Assembly: GCF_001544015.1 (NCBI RefSeq)
Contig: NZ_AP014924.1
Location: forward strand, 62,001-126,000
From: Limnochorda pilosa
GTDB lineage: Bacteria > Bacillota > Limnochordia > Limnochordales > Limnochordaceae
Reading direction: 5' to 3'
Length of the DNA: 64,000 nt
Positions 63,142 to 64,000 of this stretch are shown here, in pieces. The position numbers and the translations under genes were made by a program. The notes under the pieces are model-generated. The model saw nothing but the letters and a program-made list of their open reading frames with translations. It was not told the origin of the DNA and did not search any database. How positions within the stretch are numbered: position 1 is the stretch's first letter; each line of letters opens with the position of its first letter.

Positions 63142-64000
63142 ATGCATCCGGACCGTAAGGACCTGCTGGGGCTTGAGCCCCTGGCACCCGAGGAGATCCA
63201 GGAGATCCTGGATCGCGCACGGCCCTTCCTCCCAGCCCTCCAGCGGCCCACCACCCTCCCGCAGCCGCTGCGGGGTCGCCTGGCGGTCAACCTTTTCTAC
63301 GAGCCCAGCACCCGCACCCGGAACTCCTTCGAGCTGGCAGCCCGCCGCCTGGGCGCCGAGGTGATCAACATGGGCGCCGCCGGCTCCAGCGTGCAGAAGG
63401 GCGAGAGCCTGATCGACACCGGCCGCACCCTGGACGCGATGGGGGCGGACTTCATCGTGATCCGCCACGCCTCGTCGCTGGCGCCCGAGCTGATGGCCCG
63501 TTCCGTGGCCGCCGGGGTGGTGAACGCGGGCGACGGCGCGCACGAGCACCCCACCCAGGCCCTCCTGGACCTCCTCACTCTGCAGGAGGCCTTCGGCAGC
63601 GTGAAGGGCCTGAACGTGGTGATCGTGGGCGACATCCTCCACTCCCGGGTGGCCCGGTCGGACCTCTGGGGGCTGACCAAGCTGGGGGCGCGGGTCACCC
63701 TGGTGGGACCGCCCACCCTGCTTCCCGCCGCCTTCGAGGCCCTGGGCGCCCGCACGGCCCACCGCCTCGACCCGCTCCTGCCGCACGCCGACGTCCTCTA
63801 CATGCTCCGCATCCAGCGGGAGCGCCAGCAGGGCGGCCTCTTCCCGTCGCTGGAGGAGTACCGGGAGCTCTATGCCCTGGATGGCCGCAGGCTCCAGATG
63901 CTTCCACGGAACGCGCGGATCCTTCACCCCGGCCCCGCCAACCTGGGGGTGGAGATCACCGAGGAGGTGGTGGGGGACCCTCGCGCCCTCATCCACGATC
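63142..64000 (+). CDS. pyrB: Aspartate carbamoyltransferase catalytic subunit (3' partial)
   Basis: 286 codons are inside the window with no stop; the gene runs off the end. It condenses carbamoyl phosphate and aspartate in pyrimidine synthesis. Carbamoyl-phosphate motif EPSTRTRNSFE (Ser56-Arg60), Lys-loop SSVQKGES, HPTQALLD (136-143), VGDILHSRVARS and HPGPANLGVEI are all present. AGGAGGGAG lies before the ATG. A promoter and a PyrR-type leader precede it. Confidence 0.95.
   Translation, partial: MHPDRKDLLGLEPLAPEEIQEILDRARPFLPALQRPTTLPQPLRGRLAVNLFYEPSTRTRNSFELAARRLGAEVINMGAAGSSVQKGESLIDTGRTLDAMGADFIVIRHASSLAPELMARSVAAGVVNAGDGAHEHPTQALLDLLTLQEAFGSVKGLNVVIVGDILHSRVARSDLWGLTKLGARVTLVGPPTLLPAAFEALGARTAHRLDPLLPHADVLYMLRIQRERQQGGLFPSLEEYRELYALDGRRLQMLPRNARILHPGPANLGVEITEEVVGDPRALIHD

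Noticed and set aside
63127-63996. Minus-strand frame at the window end
   Set aside because: It is the antisense of pyrB, whose plus-strand motifs (STRTR, HPTQ, HPGP) are unmistakable.

Overview
The window is very GC-rich DNA with dense bacterial coding, strong AGGAGG-type ribosome binding sites and sigma-A-like promoters (TTGACN, 17-18 bp, TAnnnT). The gene content looks like a deep-branching Bacillota: CtaA/CtaB with aa3-type oxidase genes, a PyrR-type leader before pyrB, a cheY-cheC-cheD-cheB block, LytS/LytTR, a LacI-controlled sugar ABC operon and a LysM protein. It also encodes signal-peptide proteins that look like outer-membrane beta-barrels and an usher/chaperone-like export cluster. 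A diderm, high-GC Firmicute of the Limnochordia type fits best. This is inference from gene content; no 16S or marker search was possible.

Layout. 1-2489: end of a secreted alpha/beta hydrolase and an orphan DNA methyltransferase. 2500-5560: promoter-cysM-JAMM-(carrier+E1+rhodanese), a protein-bound-sulfur cysteine pathway. 5594-10266: small membrane proteins, MazG-like pyrophosphohydrolase, Ca/cation antiporter, thioredoxin-type ArsC, a small exported protein, a decayed gene and a PAP2 phosphatase. 10376-11764: PorV/TraF-like outer-membrane protein with its promoter. 11810-22878: carboxylate-use island: LytTR/LytS pair, DEDDh exonuclease, CBS-DUF294 protein, acetyl-CoA synthetase, a 27-aa membrane microprotein and two divergently transcribed solute:sodium symporters with mapped promoters. 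22982-24493: M32 carboxypeptidase, followed by about 550 bp without a convincing gene. 25050-30088: LacI-controlled sugar ABC importer without its ATPase. 30288-34901: LysM protein, MurE-like ligase with an odd P-loop, CheY-CheC-CheD-CheB. 34915-41919: flippase-like membrane protein, thioredoxin/hydrolase fusion, OsmC, NifX-like protein with His-rich tail, glutaredoxin, orphan GroES, ABC-2 exporter. 41984-46404: exported subunit, PapD-like chaperone and large beta-barrel protein. 46612-51546: butyrate kinase and a compacted cytochrome c maturation set. 51557-60397: glycosyltransferase, heme A synthesis and the cytochrome oxidase operon, and an amino-acid ABC ATPase. 60544-64000: HAD phosphatase, FAD-linked oxidase and the start of a pyrimidine operon (promoter, PyrR-binding loop, pyrB cut by the window end).

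How it fits together. CtaB, CtaA, the oxidase subunits and the Ccm proteins describe aerobic respiration with covalent c-type cytochromes. The symporters with AcsA describe uptake and activation of acetate-like carboxylates, probably under LytST control. The most unusual parts are the non-canonical chaperone/usher-like cluster (41984-46404), the in-frame fusion of a CysO-like carrier to its own E1 enzyme beside JAMM and CysM, and the CcmH- and CcmF-based fusions.
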